Source: Nocardia stercoris (GTDB lineage Bacteria; Actinomycetota; Actinomycetes; Mycobacteriales; Mycobacteriaceae). From it: a stretch of 64,000 nucleotides of DNA. The notes under the pieces are model-generated. The model worked only from the letters and a program-made list of their open reading frames with translations. It did no database searches and was not told where the DNA came from. Shown here one piece after another: positions 29,202-38,009 of this stretch. The stretch is taken from the NCBI RefSeq assembly GCF_003696265.1, contig NZ_RFFH01000005.1:186001-250000 (forward strand), read 5' to 3'. Position 1 is the stretch's first letter; every line of letters begins with the position of its first letter. Made by a program: the position numbers and the translations under genes.

Positions 29202-29606
29202 TTACTGGGTGGCCCCCTCGTCGTCGGTGCGGGCCGCTTCGGCGGCTTCGAGCTTGGCCAGCGCCTCGCGCAGGGCCGCGGCCTCGTCCTTGCCGACCTG
29301 CTCGACGAAGTGGACGAGCGCGGCGCGACGGCTGCCGACCTCGTCGGCCTGCTGGAGAGCGTCGAACATCAGACTGGCGACGAGTTCGTCGCGGGTGTGC
29401 ACGGGTGCGTACCGGTGGGCGCGGTCGTCGCGCTGCTGGACGACCAGGTTCTTCTTCGCGAGCCGCTGTAGCACCGTCATCACCGTGGTGTACGCGAGTT
29501 CGCGCTGCGCCGCCAATGCCTCGTGGACCTGTCGCACCGTCTGCGGTTCGTCGGCGGACCACAACTGGTCCATGACCGCTTTCTCGAGTTCACCAAGACC
29601 TGCCAT
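29202..29606 (-). CDS. blaI: BlaI/MecI-family repressor
   Basis: 134 residues. Winged helix domain of BlaI type: LGELEKAVMDQLWSADEPQT, ELAYTTVMTVLQRLAKKNLV (recognition helix and wing), HRYAPVHTRDELVASLMFDAL, then a dimerisation helix pair with KDEAAALREALAKLEAAEAA. Represses cell-wall or beta-lactam response genes until cut. ATG 29606 lies 6 bases after a TAATAT box, so a leaderless start is likely. The promoter carries dyads (29627-29657) that suggest self-regulation. Equivalent to Rv1846c. Confidence 0.93.
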   Translation of the reverse strand: MAGLGELEKAVMDQLWSADEPQTVRQVHEALAAQRELAYTTVMTVLQRLAKKNLVVQQRDDRAHRYAPVHTRDELVASLMFDALQQADEVGSRRAALVHFVEQVGKDEAAALREALAKLEAAEAARTDDEGATQ

Positions 29607-29612
29607 TCCACA

Positions 29613-29657
29613 ATATTACGGAACCAACGACAGCAATGCGTACTACGGGGTGTCGTA
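29613..29657 (-). promoter_or_regulatory. blaI promoter with dyad operator
   Basis: -10 TAATAT at 29613-29618. Upstream, TACTAC-GGGGT-GTCGTA at 29641-29657 is a dyad with one mismatch, and ACGACA (29627-29632) pairs with TGTCGT (29651-29656). These are candidate BlaI sites by position. Confidence 0.5.
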
Positions 29658-29718
29658 ACTGGCGAATTGCTGGTGTGTGCTTGGTCATAGCGGGCGTCGG
29701 CCGCTACCGACTGGTGAT

Positions 29719-29737
29719 TTAGGTAAGCCTGACCTAT
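29719..29737 (+). promoter_or_regulatory. IdeR/DtxR-type iron box
   Basis: TTAGGTAAGCCTGACCTAT matches 15 of 19 positions of the iron-box consensus TTAGGTTAGGCTAACCTAA, with half-sites TTAGGT and ACCTAT. It lies between a weak -35 (TGGTGA, 29712-29717) and a -10 TATGCT (29735-29740), the placement expected for iron-dependent repression. No full-length gene follows on the + strand. Confidence 0.7.
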
Positions 29738-29746
29738 GCTGTGCGA

Positions 29747-29844
29747 GGCGTATGGATAGCGTGCGAGTCCCGAGGGCTGCGGTCGACTCCTGATCCCACC
29801 GCTGCGGCGGGCCGGCCCGGACGATGCCGGAACCGGCCCGCCGC
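29747..29844 (+). ncRNA. Candidate short iron-regulated transcript with 13-codon ORF
   Basis: Downstream of the iron box, ATG 29752 opens a 13-codon ORF (MDSVRVPRAAVDS, stop at 29793), followed by a strong hairpin at 29804-29844. Promoter, mini-ORF and hairpin together would give an RNA of about 100 bases. It could be a small RNA, a leader peptide, or the remains of a lost gene. Confidence 0.3.
29804..29844. terminator. Hairpin between the iron-box unit and the COQ4-like gene
   Basis: Perfect 12-bp arms GCGGCGGGCCGG and CCGGCCCGCCGC, inner CCGG pair. It lies 3 bases beyond the stop of the convergent gene, so it can end both transcripts. Confidence 0.65.
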
Positions 29845-29846
29845 TG

Positions 29847-31007
29847 TCACACGCTCAGCGCGCCCGGCGCCCGGTACTCCCGGCCCTCGGCCGCGGCCAG
29901 TTGCCGTCCGGCGTTGATCTGGAACGGGCTGATCCCACCCGCCTCCCACGGGCCGACACTGCCCGCCGCGATCGCCCGTTCGTGCTTGGGCGGCATCCCG
30001 AACTCCGCCCGCACCACCGAAACCGGCCGGTCCGCGAGCTCGAACCAGTCCAGCCCGAGGAAATCGGTGCTGCCCGTGCACAGCGCGCCCCGGCGCAGCG
30101 CGTCCGCCAGCCGAACCGTCATGCCCGGCTGGGAGAGGTGCCCGCGGTCGGCCTCGAACAGGCCCGCGCCGCTGGCCACCGAACCGGTCTCGAACAGGCT
30201 CACCACCATGGCCAGCAGCGAAAACGCCCGCAGATCGTCGTTGGCCCGCGCGATCAGCGCGAACACCTCGATCTCGGACTCCACTTTGGTGCCGTAGTCG
30301 GCCAGCACGTGCACCCAGTCGTGCTGGGCCAGCAGCGGCGGCGCGGACCCCGGGTTGCCGGGTGCCACGAACCCGCGGGCCCGGTAGAACTCGTGCACAC
30401 CGCGGCCGAGGGTGCCCTCGGGCAGGTCCGCGAGCGAGGCCCACCTCCCGGCCAGGGCCGGGTCGTCGGTCACCGGCTCCCAGGCACCGGTCAGAGCGGT
30501 CGAGACGTGCAGATTGCTGGTCCGGCTGCCGTCGAAGTCCCGCAGATAGCCGTTGCGGTCGAAGTCGATCCCCGCCAGTTGCCGTCCGCCGATCGCGTAC
30601 TCGCCGATCAGCCGTTCCAGATCGTCGTGCACCGACAGCGCGGCCGCGAACTCGGCGACCGAGTGCGCCGCGACCGGATCCGGCGGGTCGGTGACGAGTT
30701 GCACCAGCACCATGATCTGCACGATCCGGCCCCGGAACGCGCTGTTGCGCCGAGCCAGCCCTTCGGCGAACGTCTGCGCGCCGAGCGGCCGCGCGACCAC
30801 CTCGGCCTCGACGGCGGCGACGTCGATCTCGAAACCGGTGAGCGCGGGCACGATCGCCGCGATCAGCAGCCGCTGCAGTTCGGTCAGCCCGGACGGGCAG
30901 CGTGCGGCCGCGACGATTCCGGTCGCGCACCAGCGCGCCTCGGCCTCGTCCGGTGGGGTCAGCAGAACATCGGAGCCGGTCGGCAATGGAACGCCCATGA
31001 TCGCCAT
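29847..31007 (-). CDS. COQ4-like protein
   Basis: 386 residues. Its central part carries the COQ4 signature H229-D-x2-H233-x11-E245 (HDWVHVLADYGTKVESE), which binds a metal in ubiquinone-biosynthesis protein COQ4; flanking helices (GRGVHEFYRARGFVAPGN, EVFALIARANDDLRAFSL) agree. The organism should use menaquinone, so the role must differ from ubiquinone assembly, for instance lipid or quinone-like substrate binding. N- and C-terminal regions (residues 1-130, 320-386) have no known domain; the end is a Pro/Gly-rich PWEAGGISPFQINAGRQLAA. Starts at 31007 (MAIM) or 30998 (MGVP) are equally possible. It sits between the iron box and the thioesterase that are adjacent in M. tuberculosis. Confidence 0.7.
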   Translation of the reverse strand: MAIMGVPLPTGSDVLLTPPDEAEARWCATGIVAAARCPSGLTELQRLLIAAIVPALTGFEIDVAAVEAEVVARPLGAQTFAEGLARRNSAFRGRIVQIMVLVQLVTDPPDPVAAHSVAEFAAALSVHDDLERLIGEYAIGGRQLAGIDFDRNGYLRDFDGSRTSNLHVSTALTGAWEPVTDDPALAGRWASLADLPEGTLGRGVHEFYRARGFVAPGNPGSAPPLLAQHDWVHVLADYGTKVESEIEVFALIARANDDLRAFSLLAMVVSLFETGSVASGAGLFEADRGHLSQPGMTVRLADALRRGALCTGSTDFLGLDWFELADRPVSVVRAEFGMPPKHERAIAAGSVGPWEAGGISPFQINAGRQLAAAEGREYRAPGALSV

Positions 31008-31178
31008 TCTGCGCCGTGACCGGGCCCCGGCGCCCGTCGGTTCGCCGAGAGCACACCGGTCGCGGCCGAACGCGCACATTGTGGACTGCTGGTGTGCCGC
31101 ACCAGAGTTCGGTGGGCGGTGGAGGTGGCGCCCGGCCCGGACGCGGTGGCCGGGGTGCTGCGGTGTATGTCTGGACAT

Positions 31179-31604
31179 ATGAGCGAACAGAACAGCGCGA
31201 CCGGTACGTCGTTCCCGGCGGCGGGGGCCAGCACCGGCCCGTTCGGTGACCTGATCGGCCTGAAGCTGACCGAGGTCGGCGCAGATCGGGTGGCCGGGGA
31301 GTGGCTCGTCACCCCGCAACTGCACCAGCCGTTCGGGATCGTCAACGGCGGGGTGTACTGCACCGTCATCGAGACGCTGGCCAGTGTCGGCGGCGCGGTG
31401 TGGTTCGGCGACCGCGGCACCGTGGTCGGCGTGAACAACAACACCGACTTCTTGCGCGCGGTCACCGAGGGCCGGTTGCGTGGCGTCGCCACCCCCGTGC
31501 ACCGTGGGCGCACCCAGCAGATCTGGCAGGTGGTGATCACCGACGAGAGTGACCGGATGGTCGCCCGCGGCCAGGTCCGGCTGCAGAACCTGGACCCGCG
31601 CTGA
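31179..31604 (+). CDS. Hotdog-fold (PaaI-type) thioesterase
   Basis: 141 residues. PaaI-like acyl-CoA thioesterase: [19 protein letters not shown], the active-site region [25 protein letters not shown], then [19 protein letters not shown] and [19 protein letters not shown]. The aspartate/glutamate of the central helix is the E in CTVIETLAS. Hydrolyses a CoA thioester in the cytoplasm; substrate unknown. ATG 31179 is chosen; ATG 31167 is in frame and also possible. A 14-bp palindrome TATGTC-TG-GACATA covers both start codons. Equivalent in place to Rv1847, just before urease. Confidence 0.9.
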   Translation: MSEQNSATGTSFPAAGASTGPFGDLIGLKLTEVGADRVAGEWLVTPQLHQPFGIVNGGVYCTVIETLASVGGAVWFGDRGTVVGVNNNTDFLRAVTEGRLRGVATPVHRGRTQQIWQVVITDESDRMVARGQVRLQNLDPR

Positions 31605-31783
31605 GCAATTCGGCATCGGGCCGGTGCGCGGCTCGCTGCCGAGCCGCCGCCCCGCCGCCGGCGCGGCTGCCCGCCACCGGTTCGGCCACCGCGCCGCCGA
31701 CCGTGCCCGACGAGCACGCGCTGCCGGACCGTGACCGGCGTGCCAGAATGACCGGCACCGCAACGAGTCCCCGAGGAGCCGGC

Positions 31784-32086
<303 letters not shown>

Positions 32087-32092
32087 GCGCGC

Positions 32093-32434
32093 ATGCTCGA
32101 AACATCCGGCTCCGGCCTCGTTCCCGGCGAAATCCTCTGTGCCCCCGGCACCATCGAGCTCAACCCCGGCGCCGACCGCGTCGTCGTGGATGTGGTCAAC
32201 ACCGGTGACCGTCCGGTCCAGGTCGGCAGCCACGTGCACTTCCCGCAGGCCAACGCGGCCCTCGACTTCGATCGGGCGGCGGCCCGCGGGCGCCGGCTCG
32301 ACATTCCGGCCGGTACCGCGGTCCGCTTCGAACCCGGTCTGCCGCAACGTGTCTCGCTGGTGCCGCTGCGCGGCCGGCGCGAAGTACCCGGCATCTCGAT
32401 GGACCCGCCCGGAAAGCTGGACGCGAATGAGTGA
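32093..32434 (+). CDS. ureB: Urease subunit beta
   Basis: 113 residues. Beta-sandwich with [38 protein letters not shown] and [17 protein letters not shown]. Joins alpha and gamma subunits in the urease core. ATG 32093 is 6 bases after ureA; it lacks a strong ribosome site and is probably coupled to ureA. Its stop overlaps the ureC start by 8 bases (ATGAGTGA). Confidence 0.97.
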   Translation: MLETSGSGLVPGEILCAPGTIELNPGADRVVVDVVNTGDRPVQVGSHVHFPQANAALDFDRAAARGRRLDIPAGTAVRFEPGLPQRVSLVPLRGRREVPGISMDPPGKLDANE

Positions 32435-34148
32435 ACTGTCCCGTGCCCGCTACGCCGAACTGTTCGGGCCTACGACCGGCGACCGGATCCGGTTGGCGGA
32501 CACCGATCTACTGATCGAGATCACCGAGGACCGCAGCGGCGGCCCGGGCCGCGCCGGCGAAGAAGCTGTCTTCGGTGGTGGCAAGGTGCTGCGCGAATCC
32601 ATGGGTCAGTCGCGGGCGACGCGCGCCGAGGGCGCCCCCGACACCGTGATCACCGGCGTCGTCATCGTCGACCACTGGGGAATCATCAAGGCGGACATCG
32701 GCATTCGAGACGGCCGGATCCGCGCCATCGGCAAGGCCGGCAATCCCGACACCATGGACGGGGTGCATCCGGATCTGGTGATCGGGCCGTCCACGGAGAT
32801 CATTGCCGGCAACGGGCGCATCGTGACCGCCGGCGCGGTCGACACCCACGTGCACTTCATCTGCCCACAGTTGCTGGACGAGGCGCTGGGGGGCGGTATT
32901 ACGACCCTGATCGGCGGCGGCACCGGGCCCGCCGAGGGCAGCAAGGCCACCACGGTCACCCCCGGCTCCTGGCATCTGGCCCGGATGCTGGAGGCCACCG
33001 ATGCCTGGCCGGTGAACATCCTGCTGCTCGGCAAGGGCAATACCGTGTCGCACGAGGCGATGTGGGAGCAATTGCGTGGTGGTGCGGGCGGATTCAAGCT
33101 GCACGAGGACTGGGGGACCACCCCCGCCGCGATCGACGCCTGCCTCACTGTGGCGGACGCGTCGGGCGTACAGGTCGCGCTGCATTCGGACACGTTGAAC
33201 GAGGCCGGTTTCGTCGAGGACACCCTCGCCGCGATCCGCGGCCGGGCGATCCACTCCTACCACACCGAAGGCGCCGGGGGCGGGCACGCGCCCGACATCA
33301 TCACGGTCGCGGCACATCCCAACGTGCTGCCGTCCTCGACCAACCCCACCCGCCCGCACACCGTGAACACCCTCGACGAGCATCTGGACATGCTCATGGT
33401 GTGTCACCACCTGAATTCGGCGATCCCGGAGGATCTGGCCTTCGCGGAGAGCCGGATCCGGCCGTCCACCATCGCCGCCGAGGACCTGCTGCACGACCTG
33501 GGCGCGATCTCGATGATCGGCTCGGATTCGCAGGCGATGGGCCGGATCGGCGAGGTGGTCATGCGGACCTGGCAGACCGCGCACGTCATGAAGCGCCGCC
33601 GGGGCGCCCTGCCCGGTGACGGTGCCGCCGACAACGCCCGCGTGCAGCGCTACGTCGCGAAATACACGATCTGTCCGGCGGTGACGCACGGTGTGGACCA
33701 CGAGATCGGGTCGATCGAGGTCGGCAAGCTCGCGGACCTGGTGCTGTGGGAGCCGGCCTTCTTCGGGGTGCGCCCGCACGCCGTACTCAAGGGCGGGGTG
33801 ATCGCCTGGGCTGCGATGGGGGACGCGAACGCCTCGATCCCGACCCCGCAGCCGGTGCTGCCGCGCCCGATGTTCGGGGCGGCGCCCACGGTAGCGGCGG
33901 GGGCGAGTCTGCACTTCGTCTCCGAGCAGGCGATCGAGTCCGGTCTGGCGGACCGGTTGCAGGTGCGGCGCCGGTTGGCACCGGTGGCGAACGTCCGCCG
34001 CCGCACCAAGGCCGATCTGCCGCACAACGACGCGCTGCCGCGGATCGAGGTCGACCCGGACACCTTCACGGTGCGGGTGGACGGCGAGGTGTGGGAGGAG
34101 CAGCCGGCCGTCGAACTGCCGATGGCCCAGCGGTACTTCCTGTTCTGA
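32427..34148 (+). CDS. ureC: Urease subunit alpha
   Basis: 573 residues. Catalytic subunit with the dinickel centre: histidines in DTHVHF, the carbamylated lysine in [10 protein letters not shown], histidines in LHSDTLNE and GGGHAPD, the aspartate in [10 protein letters not shown], and the flap CHHLN with its reactive cysteine. All key residues are present, so the enzyme should be active. ATG 32427 is inside the end of ureB. The gene is followed by a hairpin and then by unrelated genes; the accessory genes are 5.8 kb away. Confidence 0.99.
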   Translation: MSELSRARYAELFGPTTGDRIRLADTDLLIEITEDRSGGPGRAGEEAVFGGGKVLRESMGQSRATRAEGAPDTVITGVVIVDHWGIIKADIGIRDGRIRAIGKAGNPDTMDGVHPDLVIGPSTEIIAGNGRIVTAGAVDTHVHFICPQLLDEALGGGITTLIGGGTGPAEGSKATTVTPGSWHLARMLEATDAWPVNILLLGKGNTVSHEAMWEQLRGGAGGFKLHEDWGTTPAAIDACLTVADASGVQVALHSDTLNEAGFVEDTLAAIRGRAIHSYHTEGAGGGHAPDIITVAAHPNVLPSSTNPTRPHTVNTLDEHLDMLMVCHHLNSAIPEDLAFAESRIRPSTIAAEDLLHDLGAISMIGSDSQAMGRIGEVVMRTWQTAHVMKRRRGALPGDGAADNARVQRYVAKYTICPAVTHGVDHEIGSIEVGKLADLVLWEPAFFGVRPHAVLKGGVIAWAAMGDANASIPTPQPVLPRPMFGAAPTVAAGASLHFVSEQAIESGLADRLQVRRRLAPVANVRRRTKADLPHNDALPRIEVDPDTFTVRVDGEVWEEQPAVELPMAQRYFLF

Positions 34149-34178
34149 GACAGGGAGTTTCGGCACGGCGTGCGACGG

Positions 34179-34208
34179 TGCATCGCATGCGACGGTGCGT
34201 GCGATGCA
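34179..34208 (+). terminator. Hairpin after ureC
   Basis: Perfect 9-bp arms TGCATCGCA and TGCGATGCA with a 12-base loop, 30 bases after the ureC stop, within a short direct repeat of GCGACGGTGC. It would end the ureABC transcript before the inserted block. Confidence 0.55.
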
Positions 34209-34311
34209 AACATGCGTTGTGTGCCAGCGGGATTGGGTTCGGGCCGGTCGTCCAGGTTGCGGCGCTGTCGAATTCACCGCTGAAGCTGTTCGCCGGACGA
34301 GCCGGCGCCGC

Positions 34312-34971
34312 TCAGTGCTGGGCGGCGAACCCGTCGCACATCGCGTCGAGTCCGGTACGCAGCATGCCGGCCGGCTCGAGCAGGTCGCCCGTGCCCGCGC
34401 CCTCGAGTGCGGCCAGGCCCGGTGGGGTCGGCCACAGCGGGGTGCCGCGCAGCAGCGCGCTCAGGCCCGACGGATGGTCCGGGTCGGTGTCGCGCTCGGC
34501 GAGCAGGGACGCGCTCACCTGCTGCACCGCGATGCCCGCGATATAGCTCCACACCGCCAGCGACATCCGGGTCGCCTCGCGCGGATCGGTGGTCAGCTCG
34601 CCGAAGCCTTCGACCAGCCAGGCCAGGCAGAGCAGGCTGTGCGGGCCGAAGTTGTAGCGCGGCACGGCGAAGGTGAACAGCACCCAGGGGTGCTGCTGGT
34701 AGAGCTCCCAGTCGATGTCGGCGGCGATGCGGACCCGGTCGCGCCAGGTCCATTCGGGTTCCGGCTCGGGGTAGGAGTGCCGGCGCGCGACCTCGTCGGT
34801 CATGTCCGCGAGCAGGGCGTCCTTGTTGGGGATGTGCCGGTAGAGCGACATGGCGCCGACGCCGAGCCGTTCGGCGATCCGGCGCATGGACAGCGCGTCC
34901 AGTCCGGCCTCGTCGGCCAGCGCGATACCGGTATCGATGACGGCGGCGCGGGTGAGCTTGGCCTCGGTCAT
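34312..34971 (-). CDS. TetR-family repressor of the adjacent MFS pump
   Basis: 219 residues. N-terminal helix-turn-helix: LTRAAVIDTGIALADEAGLD, ALSMRRIAERLGVGAMSLYRHI, followed by the C-terminal ligand-binding domain of the TetR_C class with WELYQQHPWVLF. Divergent from the MFS transporter gene over 88 bases that contain two operator-like dyads, so it most likely represses both. ATG 34971 is chosen; a GTG two codons earlier is possible. The ligand is unknown, presumably a compound exported by the pump. Confidence 0.93.
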   Translation of the reverse strand: MTEAKLTRAAVIDTGIALADEAGLDALSMRRIAERLGVGAMSLYRHIPNKDALLADMTDEVARRHSYPEPEPEWTWRDRVRIAADIDWELYQQHPWVLFTFAVPRYNFGPHSLLCLAWLVEGFGELTTDPREATRMSLAVWSYIAGIAVQQVSASLLAERDTDPDHPSGLSALLRGTPLWPTPPGLAALEGAGTGDLLEPAGMLRTGLDAMCDGFAAQH

Positions 34972-35003
34972 GTCCACTCGCTTTCGATCCTGCGCACTGT
35001 TGC

Positions 35004-35039
35004 GTACACTGTACTCGACCAATCGCGTACGTCGTACGC
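35004..35039. promoter_or_regulatory. TetR operator region and MFS promoter
   Basis: Perfect palindrome GCGTACG-T-CGTACGC at 35025-35039 and a smaller GTAC-ACT-GTAC at 35004-35014, both built on GTAC half-sites. TACACT (35005-35010) can serve as the MFS -10, so repressor binding would cover the promoter. Confidence 0.6.
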
Positions 35040-35059
35040 ATGACTCGTAAGGATAAGCG

Positions 35060-36562
35060 ATGACCACCCGTGCCGCCGGAGTGGCCACGCCCCGCCGCGC
35101 CTGGCTGGGACTGGCCGTGCTGATCCTGCCGGTGCTGCTCGTCTCCATGGACATGTCCGTGCTCTACCTGGCCATGCCCACCATCACCGACCGGCTCGAC
35201 CCCTCCGGCACCCAGCAACTGTGGATCCTCGACATCTACGGCTTCCTGCTCGCGGGCCTGCTGGTCCCGATGGGCAACCTCGGCGACCGCATCGGGCGCC
35301 GCCGCATCATGCTCGCCGGCGCCACCGTCTTCGGGCTCGCCTCGGTACTGGCGGCGTTCGCGCCGAACGCCGGTGTGCTGATCGCCGCCCGCGCGCTCAT
35401 GGGTCTGGGCGGCGCCACCCTGCTGCCGTCCAGCCTGGCCCTGATCTCCACACTGTTCCCGAACCCGCGCGCCCGGGCCACGGCCATCGGCCTGTGGACC
35501 GCGTTCTTCGCCGGCGGTACCGCGCTGGGCCCGATCATCGGCGGCACGCTGCTGCACAGCTTCTGGTGGGGTGCGGTCTTCCTGATCAACATCCCGGTCC
35601 TGCTGATCCTGCTGCTCGCCGGCCCGTTCGTGCTGCCCGAACACCGCGAATCCGGCCGAGGGCCGATGGACCTGCCCAGCGTGCTCATGTCGATCGGCGG
35701 CATGCTGCCGCTGGTGTACGCGATCAAGGAGATCGCCGCGCACGGCCCGGCCCCGATCCCGGCGGTCGCCGGACTGGCCGGCCTCGGCGTCCTGGTGGCG
35801 TTCGTCCGGCGGCAGCGCACCCTCGCCGAACCGCTGCTGGACCTGGACCTGTTCCGGCGGCCGATGTTCCGGCTGGCCATCGTCAGCAGCACCGTCGGCA
35901 TGATGTCGCTGGCGGCCATGAGCTACCTGGTCGGCATCTGGCTGCAATCGGTGCGCGGCCACGACGCGCTCTCGGCCGCCCTGCTCGGACTGCCCGGTGC
36001 GATCGCCGTCTTCGCGGTATCGATGATCGGGTCCCGGGTCGGGCGCCGGCTGGGCACCGGGCGCGCGTTCGTCGTCGCGCTGACCGTGGCCGCGGTCGGC
36101 AACCTGCTGCTGCTCGGCGTCGGTGTCGACGGTGGGGTCGGCTTCTATATCGCCGCCTCGATCCTGATCGGTATCGGCGACGGCCTGGCCTTCCCGCTGG
36201 TGTCCGAGCTGGCGGTGGCCTCGGTGCCGCCGGAACGCGCCGGATCGGCGGTCGGCATCTCCGAGACCAGCTTCGAACTGGGCAACGGGCTGGGGCTGGC
36301 ACTGCTCGGTTCGCTTGCGGCCCTGGTGTTCCGCTCGGGCGGCGACTTCGCGCCGACGCTCGGGGAGACCCTCGACGACGCCGGCTCGGACACCGGCCTG
36401 GCGCGGGCCGCGAGCGAGGCGTTCGTCTCCGGTATGCACGTCGCGACCATCGCTGCCGCCGTGCTGCTGGCAGCCACGGCGATCGTCGCCTGGCGGACCG
36501 CTCGGACGCAACCGGCTGCCGCGGTGGGTGTTTCGGCGGAACCGGTCGGGGCTCGGCACTGA
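35060..36562 (+). CDS. DHA2-type MFS multidrug exporter, 14 transmembrane segments
   Basis: 500 residues. Proton antiporter: 14 hydrophobic segments; MFS motif A in GNLGDRIGRRRIM, motif C in GGTALGPIIGG, and acidic residue in segment 1 (LLVSMDMSVLYLA), the pattern of QacA/SmvA-type cation exporters. Final hydrophilic tail AWRTARTQPAAAVG. ATG 35060 has AAGGAT 5 bases upstream. Regulated by the divergent TetR. Probably exports a cationic drug or dye; substrate cannot be predicted. Confidence 0.93.
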   Translation: MTTRAAGVATPRRAWLGLAVLILPVLLVSMDMSVLYLAMPTITDRLDPSGTQQLWILDIYGFLLAGLLVPMGNLGDRIGRRRIMLAGATVFGLASVLAAFAPNAGVLIAARALMGLGGATLLPSSLALISTLFPNPRARATAIGLWTAFFAGGTALGPIIGGTLLHSFWWGAVFLINIPVLLILLLAGPFVLPEHRESGRGPMDLPSVLMSIGGMLPLVYAIKEIAAHGPAPIPAVAGLAGLGVLVAFVRRQRTLAEPLLDLDLFRRPMFRLAIVSSTVGMMSLAAMSYLVGIWLQSVRGHDALSAALLGLPGAIAVFAVSMIGSRVGRRLGTGRAFVVALTVAAVGNLLLLGVGVDGGVGFYIAASILIGIGDGLAFPLVSELAVASVPPERAGSAVGISETSFELGNGLGLALLGSLAALVFRSGGDFAPTLGETLDDAGSDTGLARAASEAFVSGMHVATIAAAVLLAATAIVAWRTARTQPAAAVGVSAEPVGARH

Positions 36563-36625
36563 GTTCGGTCGGCTCCCTGCGTGGTTCGTCCGGGGGTACC
36601 GGGCAGGCGGCCGATGCCGCGCGTC

Positions 36626-36696
36626 GGGCGTGACTTCGGCGGCTACCTCGGAGGTAGCCGCCGATCATGTCCGTCACCGTCGGAGCCGTCGCGACC
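36626..36696 (-). pseudogene. Duplicated 3' end of the AAA ATPase gene
   Basis: The - strand reads ATAPTVTDMIGGYLRGSR, nearly the C-terminus ATPAVTDTIGGYL of the ATPase encoded at 36770-37927. Sequence beyond the stop is also shared, so 36626-36696 and 36745-36817 are direct repeats. In this copy the stop codon is lost and the palindrome is perfect. Confidence 0.65.
36638..36662. terminator. Terminator between the MFS and ATPase genes
   Basis: Perfect 12-bp arms GGCGGCTACCTC and GAGGTAGCCGCC with a 1-base centre, 76 bases after the MFS stop. The matching place at 36760-36784 holds the imperfect version around the ATPase stop codon. Confidence 0.6.
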
Positions 36697-36769
36697 GGCA
36701 CAGTGCCGGCGGCCGGTGCGGTCAGCCGGTACCAGTTAGGGGGCCGGGCGTGCGACTTCGGCGGTCACC

Positions 36770-37927
36770 TCAGAGGTATCCGCCGATGGTGTCGGTGACC
36801 GCAGGCGTCGCGTCGATACGGGCGCGGTCGTCCCGGGCCTGGATCAGCTCGGCCAGCGTCATGCCCTCGGCACCGACCACGGGCCGGGGGACACCGCTCA
36901 GTTCCCGGTCCAGCCAGACCCCGGCCTCCGTCTGCGACAGCGGGCCGACCTCCAGCTGGGCCAGGCAGCGGCCCGGGCGGACCACGGCGGGGTGCAGGCG
37001 CGACAGCTGTTCGTTGGTGGTGATCGCCACCAGCACGTCGCGGCCCTGCCCGAGCATGCCGTCGGTCAGGTTCAGCAGCCGGGAAAGGCCTTGGCCGGTG
37101 GACTCTTTCGCGGTGCCGCGGATCAGCTCGTCGCAGTCCTCGAGCACCAGGAGCCGCCAGCGGCGCTTGGCCTCGTCGTAGGAGTCGACGCCCATGGCGA
37201 CTTCCATCAGGTAGCCGGGGCTGGCGAAGAGCACCTCCGGGTCCAGCACACAGTCGACCTGGCACCAGCCCGACCATTCGCGGGCCAGGGCGCGCAGCGC
37301 CGAGGTCTTGCCGGTGCCGGGCGGGCCGTGCAACAGGACCAGGCGGCCGCTGACGTCGGCCGCGCGCACCGCCATCAGCCGGCCGATCCCGGCCGCTGCC
37401 TCCGCGCTGTAGTTGCCCGCGATCTCCGGCCAGGTGGCGCCACTGATCGGGCGTACCCGGCGCTGCGGGCCGTGGGAACCCATGTGCCAGAAGCCCATCG
37501 GGACCTGGGTGACATCGGGTTCGGGCGCGGCCGTGGCGTCGGCGCCGCAGGTCTCGATGATCTGCGCCGCCAGCTCGGCGGTGGTCGCGCACACATTGAG
37601 CTGCGCGGTACCGTTGGCGCGCCGCACCACTCGCAGCGTCCAGCCGTCGCCGACGGCGAGCACGGTCTTGGTGCCGTCGTCGTCATCGGTGCGCAGGATC
37701 CGCGCACCCTCCGGGCACAGCGGCGCTTCCGGCTTCACGTGTTCGAGTTCGACGCCGCGCGCGTGTGGCTGGTCGCCGTTGATGAAGGGCGCCAACCCGA
37801 TCGCGTCGATGATGTCGCGCGGTGAATCGGCGTCGTCCAGGTTCATGGTCCACGACAGCGTCCCGGGCGCCGCGACAGGTTCGGCCTGCCCGACCAGCCG
37901 GAGGCGTTCCTGGGGAATCGAAGTCAT
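36770..37927 (-). CDS. DUF5925-type AAA ATPase
   Basis: 385 residues. Residues 1-165 are a DUF5925-like N-terminal region (RDIIDAIGLAPFINGDQPHA, KTVLAVGDGWTLRVVRRA). Residues 170-385 are an AAA domain: Walker A HGPPGTGKTSALRAL, Walker B RLLVLEDCDELI, sensor TTNEQLSRLHPAVVRPGR. Soluble; no partner is obvious in the window, though such ATPases often act as unfoldases on a nearby complex. ATG 37927 is chosen because the conserved part starts with TSIPQERLRLVGQ. Its last codons are repeated downstream. Confidence 0.82.
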   Translation of the reverse strand: MTSIPQERLRLVGQAEPVAAPGTLSWTMNLDDADSPRDIIDAIGLAPFINGDQPHARGVELEHVKPEAPLCPEGARILRTDDDDGTKTVLAVGDGWTLRVVRRANGTAQLNVCATTAELAAQIIETCGADATAAPEPDVTQVPMGFWHMGSHGPQRRVRPISGATWPEIAGNYSAEAAAGIGRLMAVRAADVSGRLVLLHGPPGTGKTSALRALAREWSGWCQVDCVLDPEVLFASPGYLMEVAMGVDSYDEAKRRWRLLVLEDCDELIRGTAKESTGQGLSRLLNLTDGMLGQGRDVLVAITTNEQLSRLHPAVVRPGRCLAQLEVGPLSQTEAGVWLDRELSGVPRPVVGAEGMTLAELIQARDDRARIDATPAVTDTIGGYL

Positions 37928-38009
37928 CCGCCGATGATCACCGTGCCGCGCCGTCACGTCCACCCAATTTCGGTGAAAACGCCCGGACCGCAAGCCTTTC
38001 GCGGCGGGG

